A DNA stretch of 64,000 nucleotides from Cafeteria roenbergensis (Eukaryota > Sar > Bigyra > Bicosoecida > Cafeteriaceae), in assembly GCA_008330645.1 (NCBI GenBank), contig VLTN01000001.1:1116001-1180000 (forward strand), in the 5' to 3' direction. How positions within the stretch are numbered: the stretch's first letter is position 1; every line of letters starts with the position of its first letter. A program made the translations under genes and the position numbers. The notes beneath the pieces were generated by a model that saw nothing but the letters and a program-made list of their open reading frames with translations, made no database searches and was not told where the DNA came from. Shown here piece after piece: positions 1 to 8,734 of this stretch.

Positions 1-727
1 ACTGCGCCTTGTGTGCGCCCGCCCTTGCGTGCGCGCGCAGTGCTGGCCGCCCCCGCGGCCCTGGCCGCGGTCGGACCCAAGCCGCCCATCGACGACAAGG
101 TCGCCACCGCCCGCTGGATTGTTGCAAACACGCGCTGGGCCTTCATCGCGACCATCGCCCACGACCGGCCTGGCAGCCCGTTCAACAACGTGATTTCGAC
201 TGCCAACATCACCATGCCGTCCACCGGCCACCAGGTGAGCGCAAGCGCTGGCGGCGGCGGCTTTCGGCCGCGTCGCAAGTTCAAGGCAAGCCGCCCTCAC
301 ACGCATGCGCCGAATTGCGTTGCTCACCGCTGCTCGCGCACACTCGCAGGGCGTGCCGGTGTTCTACACGTCGGCAATGGACGCGTCCTCCAAGGACATC
401 GCCGTGAACAACAACGTCTCGCTCGGGCTCTCCGAGGCGCAGCTCGGGCTGTGCGGGGAGGACGGCTCGGACGACGTCCCCGACCCCGAAAGCCCGCTGT
501 GTGCTCGCCTGGTCCTCTCCGGCCGCTTCATGAACGTGTCCAGCACAGACCGCGACGCAGCCGTCACCCAGCTCTTCACCGAGCACCCCGAGATGAAGAG
601 CTGGCCGACGGGTCACGACTGGCTTGTCAGCTACCTGCAGCTTGACCAGATCTGGCTCATCGACACCTTTGGGGGCGCGAGCATTGTGCCGCCCGAGGTG
701 TACTGGGCGTGGAATCCTTCCCACTGA
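1..727 (+). CDS. CREG: CREG-like secreted glycoprotein (5' partial, 2 exons)
   Basis: Exons 1-234 (open at the window edge) and 350-727 are joined by an intron with a GTGAGC donor and CAG acceptor in phase 0. The joined protein reads STGHQ|GVPVFYTS, as in the CREG family (cellular repressor of E1A-stimulated genes), a pyridoxamine-phosphate-oxidase-like split-barrel glycoprotein of the secretory and endolysosomal route. Family hallmarks seen are ESPLCARLVLSG, FTEHPEMKSWPTGHDW and DTFGGASIVPPEVYW near the C-terminus. NIT and NVS are possible N-glycosylation sites. A hydrophobic Ala/Leu-rich stretch near positions 34-72 may be the end of a signal peptide; the start codon is not in the window, and a further acceptor near position 40 is possible. 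CREG proteins are not thought to keep oxidase activity; that is family knowledge. Confidence 0.85.
235..349 (+). other. Intron of CREG-like gene
   Basis: GTGAGC...CGCAG intron, 115 nt, phase 0. It is supported by the CREG match running directly across the junction. Confidence 0.85.
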
Positions 728-843
728 GTGACCGGCCGCGTGCCACGCCGCCATCGCCCCACCCCCGCCCGTGGTGCGTCTCCCGTTGTCTCCTTGAGGC
801 GGCGCGAGCCACTCTCGTCCGCCGCCGCCCACACAAAACGATG

Positions 844-870
844 CACACACACACACACACACACACACAC
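844..870. repeat. (CA)n microsatellite
   Basis: An uninterrupted CA dinucleotide run in the gap between the convergent CREG-like gene and the minus-strand gene ending at 910. It resembles a second run at 34175-34202. Confidence 0.95.
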
Positions 871-909
871 GCGCCCCGTCGCTGGCAGCCGTGCTTGTCC
901 CGCTCCATC

Positions 910-2193
910 TCACTCCATCGTTTCGTCGTCATCGTCGTCGTCTCCGCCTCCGCCTCGACCTGCTCCGTGCGCGCCCGCAAAGGCAAACGCCCCGGCCATT
1001 GCCTGGCCCTGCGGCCCTGCACCAGCCCCGCCAGCACCTGCAGCAGACGACGCCCGCGCACTGCAACAGCCGTCGCCCGGGCCCCGCGCAGCTGAGCGGG
1101 AGTCAGCACGAGCACTGGACGCCTCCGCGTTGGCGCTGACGGCCACGAGGGGGCTCTCCGCTCCTACCGCATGGGCGCGCTTGCACGCCGCCCCGGTCCA
1201 CGGGGACGAGCCTACGCCACCGCTGGCCCCTGGCCGCGGCCCGGCGCCGCTGGCGGGCCCATGCGGCAAGGCTCCCTCTGCGGGGCGCAGCTGGGTGCCA
1301 GAGCTGGCGGAAGCTGGCGTCTGCTGGGCCCCCGCAGATGCGCCCTTGCTTGCGTTCGCCGCAGCGATTCGGTGCATGCGGTCAGCCGCGTCAAAGAAGC
1401 GGAAGGTGGGCGTGCCCGCTCCGGTCGCAGCTGGCTTGGACGCGCGGACGTTCCACGTGGAACGCGCGCAGAGAAGTCGCTCACTGCTGAGGCTGGAGAG
1501 CGTCGTCCCTGCCCCGGACCTCCCTGCCGCAGCTGCGCGGGGGGCCATGAATTCGAAGAAATCCGCCACGCTGCCACCGTTCCAGCCGTAGCATGCTTGC
1601 GGAACTGCCGGAAGCTTGGCGAACTGGCGGCACGAGGGAAGCGTGTGGTGCGCCTCGACAAGGGCCTCCTGGAGCACGGCCTCGGCTGCCGCCTGCGCGG
1701 CGTCCCCTGTCGCACCGGGGCCGAGCGGCGTCGAGCTGAGATGCAGCACGTAGGAGGAAAACTGGTCCATCACCACCACGAGGGCACGGGAAACGTGAGC
1801 AGCCAGCGTCAGGTTCACGCCAACGATCCATGCATCCATCGGCCCTCGGGCTGGGTGCGGGGGCGGGCCGGGGATGAGGCCGAAGCGGGCGCGCTGCGCC
1901 CGATGGAACGATTCCACGTCGCCGTCGCAAGCGGCCGCCCCAGCCGGCGCCAGCCCGCCGAAGCCACGGCCTGGCGCGTCGTCTCCGTCAGACCGCGGCC
2001 GCTTGCGGCAGGGCCGCTGTGTGGCCCCGGATGCAGCCAAGCCAGACGCAAACTGCGGGACAGTGCTACTGGCGCCAGCTGCCTCGCCGGTAGACGGCAA
2101 GGAGCCCGCGTGGCACATGCCGCCAACGCCGGACCACTGTTCGTTTGCGCAGGCCATCGGCGCGGGAGCGCCCCATGCGCCGAACGCCGCCAT
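910..2193 (-). CDS. Unknown protein, Ala-rich with acidic C-terminus
   Basis: A 427-residue frame starts at the first ATG (2193, MAAFGAWGAPAP) and ends at a TGA at 910. I recognise no domain. The middle part (roughly residues 90-210, including DAWIVGVNLTLAAHVSRALV and SVADFFEFMAPR) has ordinary mixed composition and may be folded. A basic cluster, CRKRPRS, could be a nuclear localisation signal. The C-terminal third is Ala/Gly/Ser-rich and ends in a run of Asp. The frame stays open 23 codons upstream of the ATG, and a CAG acceptor lies at about 2214, so an upstream exon is possible. It converges on the CREG-like gene. An antisense frame also runs through here, so coding status is only moderately sure. 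Confidence 0.45.
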   Translation of the reverse strand: MAAFGAWGAPAPMACANEQWSGVGGMCHAGSLPSTGEAAGASSTVPQFASGLAASGATQRPCRKRPRSDGDDAPGRGFGGLAPAGAAACDGDVESFHRAQRARFGLIPGPPPHPARGPMDAWIVGVNLTLAAHVSRALVVVMDQFSSYVLHLSSTPLGPGATGDAAQAAAEAVLQEALVEAHHTLPSCRQFAKLPAVPQACYGWNGGSVADFFEFMAPRAAAAGRSGAGTTLSSLSSERLLCARSTWNVRASKPAATGAGTPTFRFFDAADRMHRIAAANASKGASAGAQQTPASASSGTQLRPAEGALPHGPASGAGPRPGASGGVGSSPWTGAACKRAHAVGAESPLVAVSANAEASSARADSRSAARGPGDGCCSARASSAAGAGGAGAGPQGQAMAGAFAFAGAHGAGRGGGGDDDDDDETME

Positions 2194-3096
2194 TTGGACC
2201 AGCGACACCTGCGACGGTGTAGTTCCGCAGCCGGCTCGTCGCGCAGTCCAAGCGAGCGCCAAGGCGGCAGCGGGAGGTCAGCCGGCCACGGGCTGGGTCG
2301 GCTGTCGGAGAACGCGCGCCGGCGGGGCTGGCGTGAGTGCGCTCACGGTGCAACGTCCGGGGCGCGTTTGTGGAAAGACCAATGTGCCAGCGTAGATGGG
2401 CGCCACTCACCAAGGCGGCTCTGCCGTGCCAGAACCGCGACTGCCACCTCCGCCGCCGAACTTGCTCGGGCGCTGCCGCCGCCCTTGACCCGCCGCGCCG
2501 CTCGCCCGGGGCCGGCGCGCTCCGGACGACTCTCTGCTGCGAGCAGCTGCTGCGCGCAGCGGACGCGCAGGCCTGAGTGGATGGCAAGCGCGCCCGCGCT
2601 GGGTTTGGCTCGTGCGCGAAACCAGACCACCGCAGCCAAGGCGGATGCGCCCGACACGGTGAGGATGGCCGGTGGCAAGACGGGAGGCTGGCCCCGGACG
2701 GCCTGCTCCTCGGTGCTGGAGACGGCGGGCGTCGCGGCCTTGCGCCGTTTGCCAGCCGCGTGGGCACGCACGAGAATCAGCAACCCACCCCTGTCCTGCC
2801 CCTCACGCTGCCGGTGGCTTGGTTTGCTTCGTTCGCAGGCCACTGTTGCTGCAAGGTCCGCCACAAGCGCCGACCACATTCGGGCAGCCCGCAGCCTTGC
2901 CACCGATGGAGTTGCCATTGCGGCTCGAGCTGCTGCCAGAGCTGCGACGAGCGCGGCAGAACGGGCGCGCGCGGCCGGCAAGCCCGAGGTGCTCCCGGGC
3001 GGGTGGCTTCTGACTGCCACCGGCCGGGCTGTCGGGAAGGAGGACCAGGCGGAGGCCCGGGCGGCAAAAACCTCCAGGCTGGTGAGCGCGAGTCGC
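2194..3096. other. Unassigned interval
   Basis: No gene can be supported firmly here. Both strands carry long open frames because stop codons are rare at this GC content. The only protein-like signal is the hydrophobic segment on the minus strand near 2600-2670. Confidence 0.4.
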
Positions 3097-3098
3097 AT
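2343..3098 (-). CDS. Possible membrane-anchored protein (doubtful)
   Basis: An open minus-strand frame with an ATG at 3098 (MRLALTSLEVFAARAS). It contains an Ala-rich helix-like stretch and one convincing hydrophobic segment, AILTVSGASALAAVVWF, near 2600-2670, flanked by Arg/Lys. GTGAG-type donors lie at about 2410 and 2810 on this strand, so exon limits may differ. It competes with the upstream extension of the plus-strand coiled-coil frame; both ATGs share the palindrome CATG at 3096-3099. I recognise no family. It may be a chance frame in GC-rich DNA. Confidence 0.2.
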   Translation of the reverse strand: MRLALTSLEVFAARASAWSSFPTARPVAVRSHPPGSTSGLPAARARSAALVAALAAARAAMATPSVARLRAARMWSALVADLAATVACERSKPSHRQREGQDRGGLLILVRAHAAGKRRKAATPAVSSTEEQAVRGQPPVLPPAILTVSGASALAAVVWFRARAKPSAGALAIHSGLRVRCAQQLLAAESRPERAGPGRAARRVKGGGSARASSAAEVAVAVLARQSRLGEWRPSTLAHWSFHKRAPDVAP

Positions 3099-4605
3099 GG
3101 TTTCAGCATCGCTCGCCTCGCGACGGGAGGCGGAACTGGAGCAGGCGCTCAGCAACGCGCACGCTGCGATTTCGGAGCTTCGGATCAAGGACAACCTATC
3201 GCGCCGAAAAATTGCCTTCCTCCAGGAAAAGGAGCAACGGACCGAGGCATTGAAGCGAGCTGTGGCAAGGCTTGAGGCTGCGTCGGAGAGGAAGAGCGAG
3301 GAGCTCGTCACTCTCAAGGAGGAGCTGGCTGCTATGCGCCGAAACGCGCTCTCTGATTCTGTGCAGCAGTCGCAGGCCGACGTGGCGCGGATGGCTCGAA
3401 GGCTCGAATCTGCCGAGACTCACGCCGCATCGCTGCAGGCGAGCGAGCAGAAGCTGTCCATGATTGCTGCGCGCCAAAAGCGAACCATTGCGGAGCTCGA
3501 GATCCGGCTCGCAAAGCTGGTCGAAGCAGCAAAGGTTGTTGGCAACACTCAGGCCGTCGCTGCGGCCAGGGACCCAGACCTGGAAACGACTGTCAAGTAT
3601 GAGGCGGTGGCTGCCGAGTTGGACGCTGTCACGCAGGAGCTGGACTATGTCCCGCACAGCCGCGCGAAGCGGCAGCAAGCTCGGGCGGAGGCAAGGCGTC
3701 GAGCGGAGGAGCTGCTTGAGCGGGCGCGGTCGGTGGGCGGCGTCCACGTCCTGCAAAGCGGCCCCGCAACAAGGGGAAGGGAGCGGCTGCTGCAGTCGCC
3801 TGTGAAGAAGCGGCAGAGACGCGCTCAGGCGATCCGGGATGCTTTGCATGCGGAGCCGACGAGCCCAGCAGAGCGAGACGAAACTGAGCTGCCGGCAATC
3901 TTGCCCAGCAGCACGGCCGCCGCAACGACGCGATCCCTGCCGGAAATTCCAATTCCCGTCGACACTGTCCAAAAGGAATCAGAGTCGGGACTTGGGATGT
4001 CAACCGCCGAAGCCTTTGCAGCTGTCGCCACCGAGCGACTTCCAATCATGGACGGCTGGCTCGCTCAGTCCATGGCGACAAAAATGGAGCAATCGCGGAC
4101 TCTTGAGAAGCAAATAAGCAGCCTCAAGGCCCAGCTGGCTGCGAAGCGCAGAGAAGTGGAGCGCCTGAGAACAGACAGGCAGGCTCAGGACCACGTGCTG
4201 AACTTTTTCTTGCAGCAGCACAATGTCAAAGATGCGTCAGAGGCCGTTGCCGTGATAGTTGACGCAATCAAGGCGCACAGCCAAGAGTGTGAGGCCTCAT
4301 CGCCGGGCGGAGACAGCAGGAGGAGGACGATGTCGACCGGGACCGTGGCAAGAGCGCTGCAGCGGGCTGTGGCTCCCTACAGCCCCGCTCGCACGCCTGA
4401 CGCCAGGTCGTCGGTCGGCTCCCACAACGCGCGCAGCGGGCGCCCAGGCTCGCCAACTTGGGCATTCCAGTCGAGGCGAACAAGTTTCGCCACCTCGCCG
4501 ACTTCCACAGGCAAACGGGAGTCGCCCACGCCTGTGCGTGTGGGCTCAAGGCGGCGAAGCGTCGGCCGCCCGGTTCCACGGGGCTTCGACTCGCCGCTAT
4601 GGTGA
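3097..4605 (+). CDS. Coiled-coil protein
   Basis: A 502-residue product starting at ATG 3097 (MVSASLASRREAELEQ). The frame is open further upstream, but that part is Ala/Arg low-complexity and looks like a shadow. Residues ~8-150 and ~205-235 form long charged heptad-type coiled coils (for example LSRRKIAFLQEKEQRTEALK). A second coiled coil lies at ~330-370 (EKQISSLKAQLAAKRREVER), followed by a short helical part, VLNFFLQQHNVKDASEAVAV. The C-terminus is Ser/Arg/Pro-rich and basic. The overall look is of a cytoskeletal or basal-body scaffold, but no family was identified. It converges on the membrane-protein gene ending at 4841. Confidence 0.7.
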   Translation: MVSASLASRREAELEQALSNAHAAISELRIKDNLSRRKIAFLQEKEQRTEALKRAVARLEAASERKSEELVTLKEELAAMRRNALSDSVQQSQADVARMARRLESAETHAASLQASEQKLSMIAARQKRTIAELEIRLAKLVEAAKVVGNTQAVAAARDPDLETTVKYEAVAAELDAVTQELDYVPHSRAKRQQARAEARRRAEELLERARSVGGVHVLQSGPATRGRERLLQSPVKKRQRRAQAIRDALHAEPTSPAERDETELPAILPSSTAAATTRSLPEIPIPVDTVQKESESGLGMSTAEAFAAVATERLPIMDGWLAQSMATKMEQSRTLEKQISSLKAQLAAKRREVERLRTDRQAQDHVLNFFLQQHNVKDASEAVAVIVDAIKAHSQECEASSPGGDSRRRTMSTGTVARALQRAVAPYSPARTPDARSSVGSHNARSGRPGSPTWAFQSRRTSFATSPTSTGKRESPTPVRVGSRRRSVGRPVPRGFDSPLW

Positions 4606-4840
4606 GGAGCGCTCTGTCGGCGGTGCAGTGCGTGGCCCATCCGAGCCAGCGGCTCCGGCCGTGCTTGCTGCCTTTTGCATGTGCCACGAGCAACCGAATC
4701 ACGCGTAGCGTGCGAGTGGCATTGCTTGCCTGGTTTGGGCGGGCAGGGACGAAAGCCTCCGGCCAATTGCCTCAGCCTCGGGCAGTCCACCAGCACACCC
4801 ACACGAACAGGCACAGGCACAGGCACAGCCCGTTCCCCCG

Positions 4841-5653
4841 TCACAAATCGACCCCACGGTCTCCGACGGCCGAACCCACCAAGCGCTTGGCAAGCCCATT
4901 CAGCGGCTGTGCGATGTCCAGGGCGTGCTCAAGCCAAGGGCCGCTTGAGCCGCTCAGGTGCACCAGCGCGACTTGCAGCGTCAGCAAGGCAGCCACAGCG
5001 ACGGATGCCGCTGTCGCGGTGACGCCCACCGCACAAATCAGGCCTCGTGGCCTGGAGGCTGCCTCCGTGGTCTTGTCCTCACGCGGGCGGACGGGGGCGA
5101 CAGGAAGCACGGCAAGCGGCCACACCGCCAGCGCAGCCGCCAGGGGCAGGGACAGCGCCAGGCCCGCAACCAAAGTGCGGTCCTTGGCAGTCGAGAGAAA
5201 GTCTGTCCCGAGCACGAGCACAACAGTGCCGGCGGCGGCTTGCCAAACTGACGCGGCCAGCGCGAGCGATGTCGCCATCCGCGCCTTGCCCGCCCGAGAC
5301 GCCTCAGTCCTCGCCTCGCAACAAACGTACGCAAGCAGGGCAGTGCACCCGCTCAAGGCCGGGGCGACGATGGCCGAGAACCACGCCGCGGCCGCAGCGG
5401 CCAGAAGCCAGTCAACGGGGAACACCGCCGCCAGCTCCGGCAGCGGCCAGCCGCTGAGCTGCAGCGCGATGACGGAGCCAACGTAGGTCAGCAGGGCAGA
5501 CACCCCCATGCCGTACGCCACAAAGCCCAGTCCCGCCGCTTGGGCGCAGGCCCAGGCGGGCGTTCGCGCGTGGCTTCCCGAGCACAGCTTTGCGCAGCAC
5601 GTGAAGCCACGCGTGCGCGACGGGCCGCGGCCGCGCACCTCTGCGCGCGGCAT
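4841..5653 (-). CDS. Multi-pass membrane protein, unknown family
   Basis: A 270-residue frame starting at ATG 5653. About five hydrophobic helices are visible: residues ~42-66 (ends SVIALQL), ~80-108 (WLLAAAAAAWFSAIVAPALS), ~125-148 (LAASVWQAAAGTVVLVLG), ~158-182 (LVAGLALSLPLAAALAVWPL) and ~205-230. Short basic loops (EARTEASRAGKAR, VRPREDKTTEAASRPR) separate them. The N-terminal ~40 residues are basic with Cys residues; the true start could instead be the later Met just before helix 1. No catalytic or transport motif was recognised. It lies in tandem with the armadillo-like gene upstream. Confidence 0.65.
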   Translation of the reverse strand: MPRAEVRGRGPSRTRGFTCCAKLCSGSHARTPAWACAQAAGLGFVAYGMGVSALLTYVGSVIALQLSGWPLPELAAVFPVDWLLAAAAAAWFSAIVAPALSGCTALLAYVCCEARTEASRAGKARMATSLALAASVWQAAAGTVVLVLGTDFLSTAKDRTLVAGLALSLPLAAALAVWPLAVLPVAPVRPREDKTTEAASRPRGLICAVGVTATAASVAVAALLTLQVALVHLSGSSGPWLEHALDIAQPLNGLAKRLVGSAVGDRGVDL

Positions 5654-6016
5654 CGCGGGCTAGCCCCTGCGGCAACTGCGGGGATGCCACAGTTGTGCAT
5701 GCGCGGGTTGGGAGCCAGAACGGCGGGGACAAGGCCGCCCGTAGCACATGTTTGGGGAAAAAACCAATACTGCGCGCGCGGGACGAGTGGCGCACGATCG
5801 GCCGCGCTGGCGCCTGCGCCGCGAGTGCGGCGAACGCGCACGACGGGTGCAGGTCGTCGGGCTGCCAGTTGCAAACGCACAGCACACAAGAAAGCGCGAG
5901 GCACCGTCCGGGGACAAGCAAGCCGATTGCTCCGTGGCCGCGCGGATCGTCGCCGCTCGGCCAGAGCGACAGGGGGGGAGCCCAGTTGATGGCAGGGGCC
6001 AGGCTGGACTGCGCAT
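5654..6016. other. Intergenic gap
   Basis: The 3' flank of the armadillo-like gene and 5' flank of the membrane-protein gene, both on the minus strand. Nothing recognisable was seen. Confidence 0.5.
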
Positions 6017-6850
6017 CTACTCCTGGTCTTCGTCCTCATCGTCGTCCTCGACCACCTCCGCCATCTCGTCCACTTCGGCCAACGCGGCCTCCGAGGCTCC
6101 CGGCACCACCGGCTTGCGCTCACTGCGAGGGTTGAGGGGAGAGGGCGAACGAGGAGGGGTCCGGGGTGGGGGCGGGGCTCGATGCAGTACGGGGGCGAGC
6201 GGGACGCATTGGGAAGGGGGCGCGCGGACCTGCCGCAGCGGCGCGGGGCAATGCACGGGCCACAAGCGCGCGACCGACAGCGGCCGGCCGGCTGTCCCGC
6301 CCCGGTGCTCACACGAAGGACCCCCCGAGCCGGGCCTTGCTGTCCTTGCGGCGGAGGAACGACGAGTAGGAGCGCCTCAGCGACCGCTCGCGGACCTCGT
6401 CGCCCTGCCCTGGCTTGAGGGCGTCGAGCAGGTTCATGCCCCGCCACTGGAGCTGGCCGTCTTCTGGGTTGGTGTCCAGTGCGGCGCGGACGACCTGGCT
6501 CGCGCCCGCGTCCAGCGAGGCCTTGAGGGCGGGCACGTGGTGCGCAGTCACGGCGAGGAGGGCGCGAACGCCGGTGCTCTGGATCTGGTAGCTGGCGTCC
6601 GAAGCGCGCATGGCGTCAAGCAGCGCGGCGGGCAGGTCCGCCTCCGTCAGGTCCGCCGCGGCAAAGGGCGCCAGCGAGGTGGCGAGGCGAATGGCCGCCT
6701 CCACGACGTCCTCCGTCCACCGGTGGCTGCGCAGGGCCTCGGAGAGAAGCCCCGGGAGCCCCGCCGCAACGGCCTCGGCGGCGCTCGACTCTGCGGCAGC
6801 GCTCGCTCAGGCAGGGAGAGGGAGAGAGAGAGGGAGAGGGAGGGAGCCAA

Positions 6851-6918
<68 letters not shown>

Positions 6919-8114
6919 AGTTGCGGTGAGGGGCGTGAGTTGTTGCTCGAGAGCCGGCTGGAGGCGGCCGGGGCGAACCGGTGCCGCTCAGCCCCGGGCA
7001 ATCGCGCGCGCGAACAGGCAGGGCAGGGGCTCACCCGATCCCTCGGTGGACGATGCGAGCGCGTCCATGGCCCACATGGTCGCCTCGGGGTGGTCCTTGC
7101 GGTCGGCCAAGAACGCGCAGAGCGAGGGCACGCCCTCCTTGGCCTTGGCCGCAACCTCGGCCGACAGGCCGCTGAAGCCGGGAAGGGAGCTCTTGGGAGC
7201 AAGCACGACGCCAGCGGTGGCCTTGAGCTCGCCCCACTTGGGCCCGTCGGACGACGCCGGCGCCAGGGCGAGCGCGTCGTCCTCGGAGATGCCCGAGAAC
7301 GCAGTTTTCAGGTTCGTCGCCCGGAACTGCAGCTCGCCCTCGCGGCTGTACATGTCCAGAATCGCGTTGATAGCGTCGTCCGCGCCGGAAAGCTTGGCCC
7401 GCGCCAGGTTCTCGCGGCTTGCGCGCACGAGGGCGTCCAGCGCCTTGACGCCATTGAGCGCGCAAGGCAAATCCTCGTGGGTGGCTTCCAGAATGCGCAC
7501 CACGCCCTCCACGGCGCCCGCAGCGCCGGCGACCTCGGGGGAGCTGGCACCAAACGCAGTGACGAGCTTGAGAGTCTCGAGCTGAACGACGGGGTCCCAC
7601 ACGTGAAGCTTGCACCGGTCCAGAAGCTCGGCGAAGCACTTGCCATCGCGCAGCGCCTCGATCGCCTCTTCTGCGAGCGGCAGGCGAGGCAGGTGCGCCA
7701 AGCGGCAGCCACAAAGTGCCCTGTGACCACGCGCACTTCATGCGGGCGAGCCGCGCAGCCGGCCTCGGTCCAAGACCAGCGACCACGTGAGGGCGCTCGA
7801 GCAACGCCTGCAGTTGCGCTGCCTCTCCCCCGCTCGCGCGCGCGCGCTGCTCGCCTCCCGCCGCCCCTTCCCGGGCAAGACTGGCCGGGGCCAGCAGCCA
7901 GGCACGTTCCAGTCCCGCGGGTGCGCTGCTCACCTTCCGAGGTGACCTTCATGTGGAGCACGAGGAGGACGTTCGCAAGCGCTGCGGGGTCGTCACTTGT
8001 CTCCCGAACAGCGGCGAGCAGCTTGGGCATCGGCGAATCCACCGACGGAGGCACGGTGGCGCCGGCCACCGCCACCTCTGCGCTCGAAACGGCCACGCTG
8101 CTGGCTGCTGCCAT
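6017..8114 (-). CDS. Armadillo-like repeat protein (4 exons)
   Basis: Minus-strand exons 7934-8114, 7035-7670, 6313-6790 and 6017-6122 join in phases 1, 1 and 2, each with a GTGAGC donor and CAG acceptor. They give 1,401 nt and a 466-residue protein. The body is a series of paired helices of ARM/HEAT type, for example DPVVQLETLKLVTAFGAS, PCALNGVKALDALVRASREN and YQIQSTGVRALLAVTAHHV. Around SDGPKWGELKAT and the following region the helices are interrupted. The tail is strongly acidic (VVEDDDEDEDQE). The N-terminal ~30 residues are Ala/Val/Ser-rich. Such proteins are usually binding scaffolds; partner and pathway cannot be read from sequence. The ATG at 8114 is the first in frame. Confidence 0.85.
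6791..7034 (-). other. Intron with very long polypyrimidine run
   Basis: Second intron of the armadillo-like gene (GTGAGC...GCCGCAG). On the sense strand it carries a pure (CT)n tract of 57 nt (6855-6911) and a second CT-rich block (about 6812-6840) close to the acceptor. Confidence 0.85.
6855..6911. repeat. (GA)n / (CT)n microsatellite
   Basis: An uninterrupted GA run on the plus strand, entirely inside the intron at 6791-7034. Confidence 0.95.
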
Positions 8115-8734
8115 CTCGGTCTCGAGTGCTGGGGCTGGCCAGCGCGTGAGCGACTGGCTCGGGAGCCCCCGGGATCTGCTCTGCCGGCAGAAATTCGCCC
8201 ACGACAACAACGCCGACCGCGCGCGGCCGCTGGCATAGCACGACGGCGGGGAGCAAACGGCCTGGGATCACACGCAGTCGCGGCTCGCGGTGCAGGGGCG
8301 ACTCCGCGCGGCTCTCCGCAAACCAGCGTCTCGCTTGAGCCGCAGCATGCTTGCGCTGGCACGCGCCCCACTCATGGCCACCGCTGCGCCGCCGGGTGTG
8401 CGTCCGCTTGCGGGTGCTGGCTTCCTCGTGCGCCCCTCCTGCCCTCTTGCCTCGGCCGACGCGAGCTGCGTCCAAGCGCCGCGCGGCGAGCAGCGTTGGC
8501 TGGTTTCCCGGCACCACACGAGCAGCAATGCGAACCACACCAGAGGCAGCACGAGCGAGGCGCGCTGCGGGCTGATGGGAAGCGTGGGTGCTGTGGCCAA
8601 GCCGCGTGGCCAAGCCGCGTGGCCAAGCCGCGTGGCCAAGCCGCTTGGCGGGCGGGCAGGCGGTGCCCAGGGAGCGCCGCGAAAGCAAAGCATATTCTGC
8701 GCAGTCGGCACGCCAAACGCACACCACCACGCCC
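8115..8734. other. Intergenic gap with tandem repeat
   Basis: Lies between the 3' end of the dynein gene and the start of the armadillo-like gene, both on the minus strand. It should hold the dynein 3' UTR and the promoter of the next gene. Apart from the 13-bp repeat at 8593-8644 nothing was recognised. Confidence 0.5.
8593..8644. repeat. 13-bp tandem repeat, 4 copies
   Basis: Four perfect head-to-tail copies of GTGGCCAAGCCGC, about 90 bp beyond the dynein stop codon, inside its likely 3' UTR. Confidence 0.95.

Noticed and set aside
1171-3096. Upstream 640 residues of the plus-strand frame that leads into the coiled-coil protein
   Set aside because: Arg/Ala/Gly-rich with no helix or motif, antisense to a better-looking minus-strand frame up to 2193. 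Treated as a non-coding extension.
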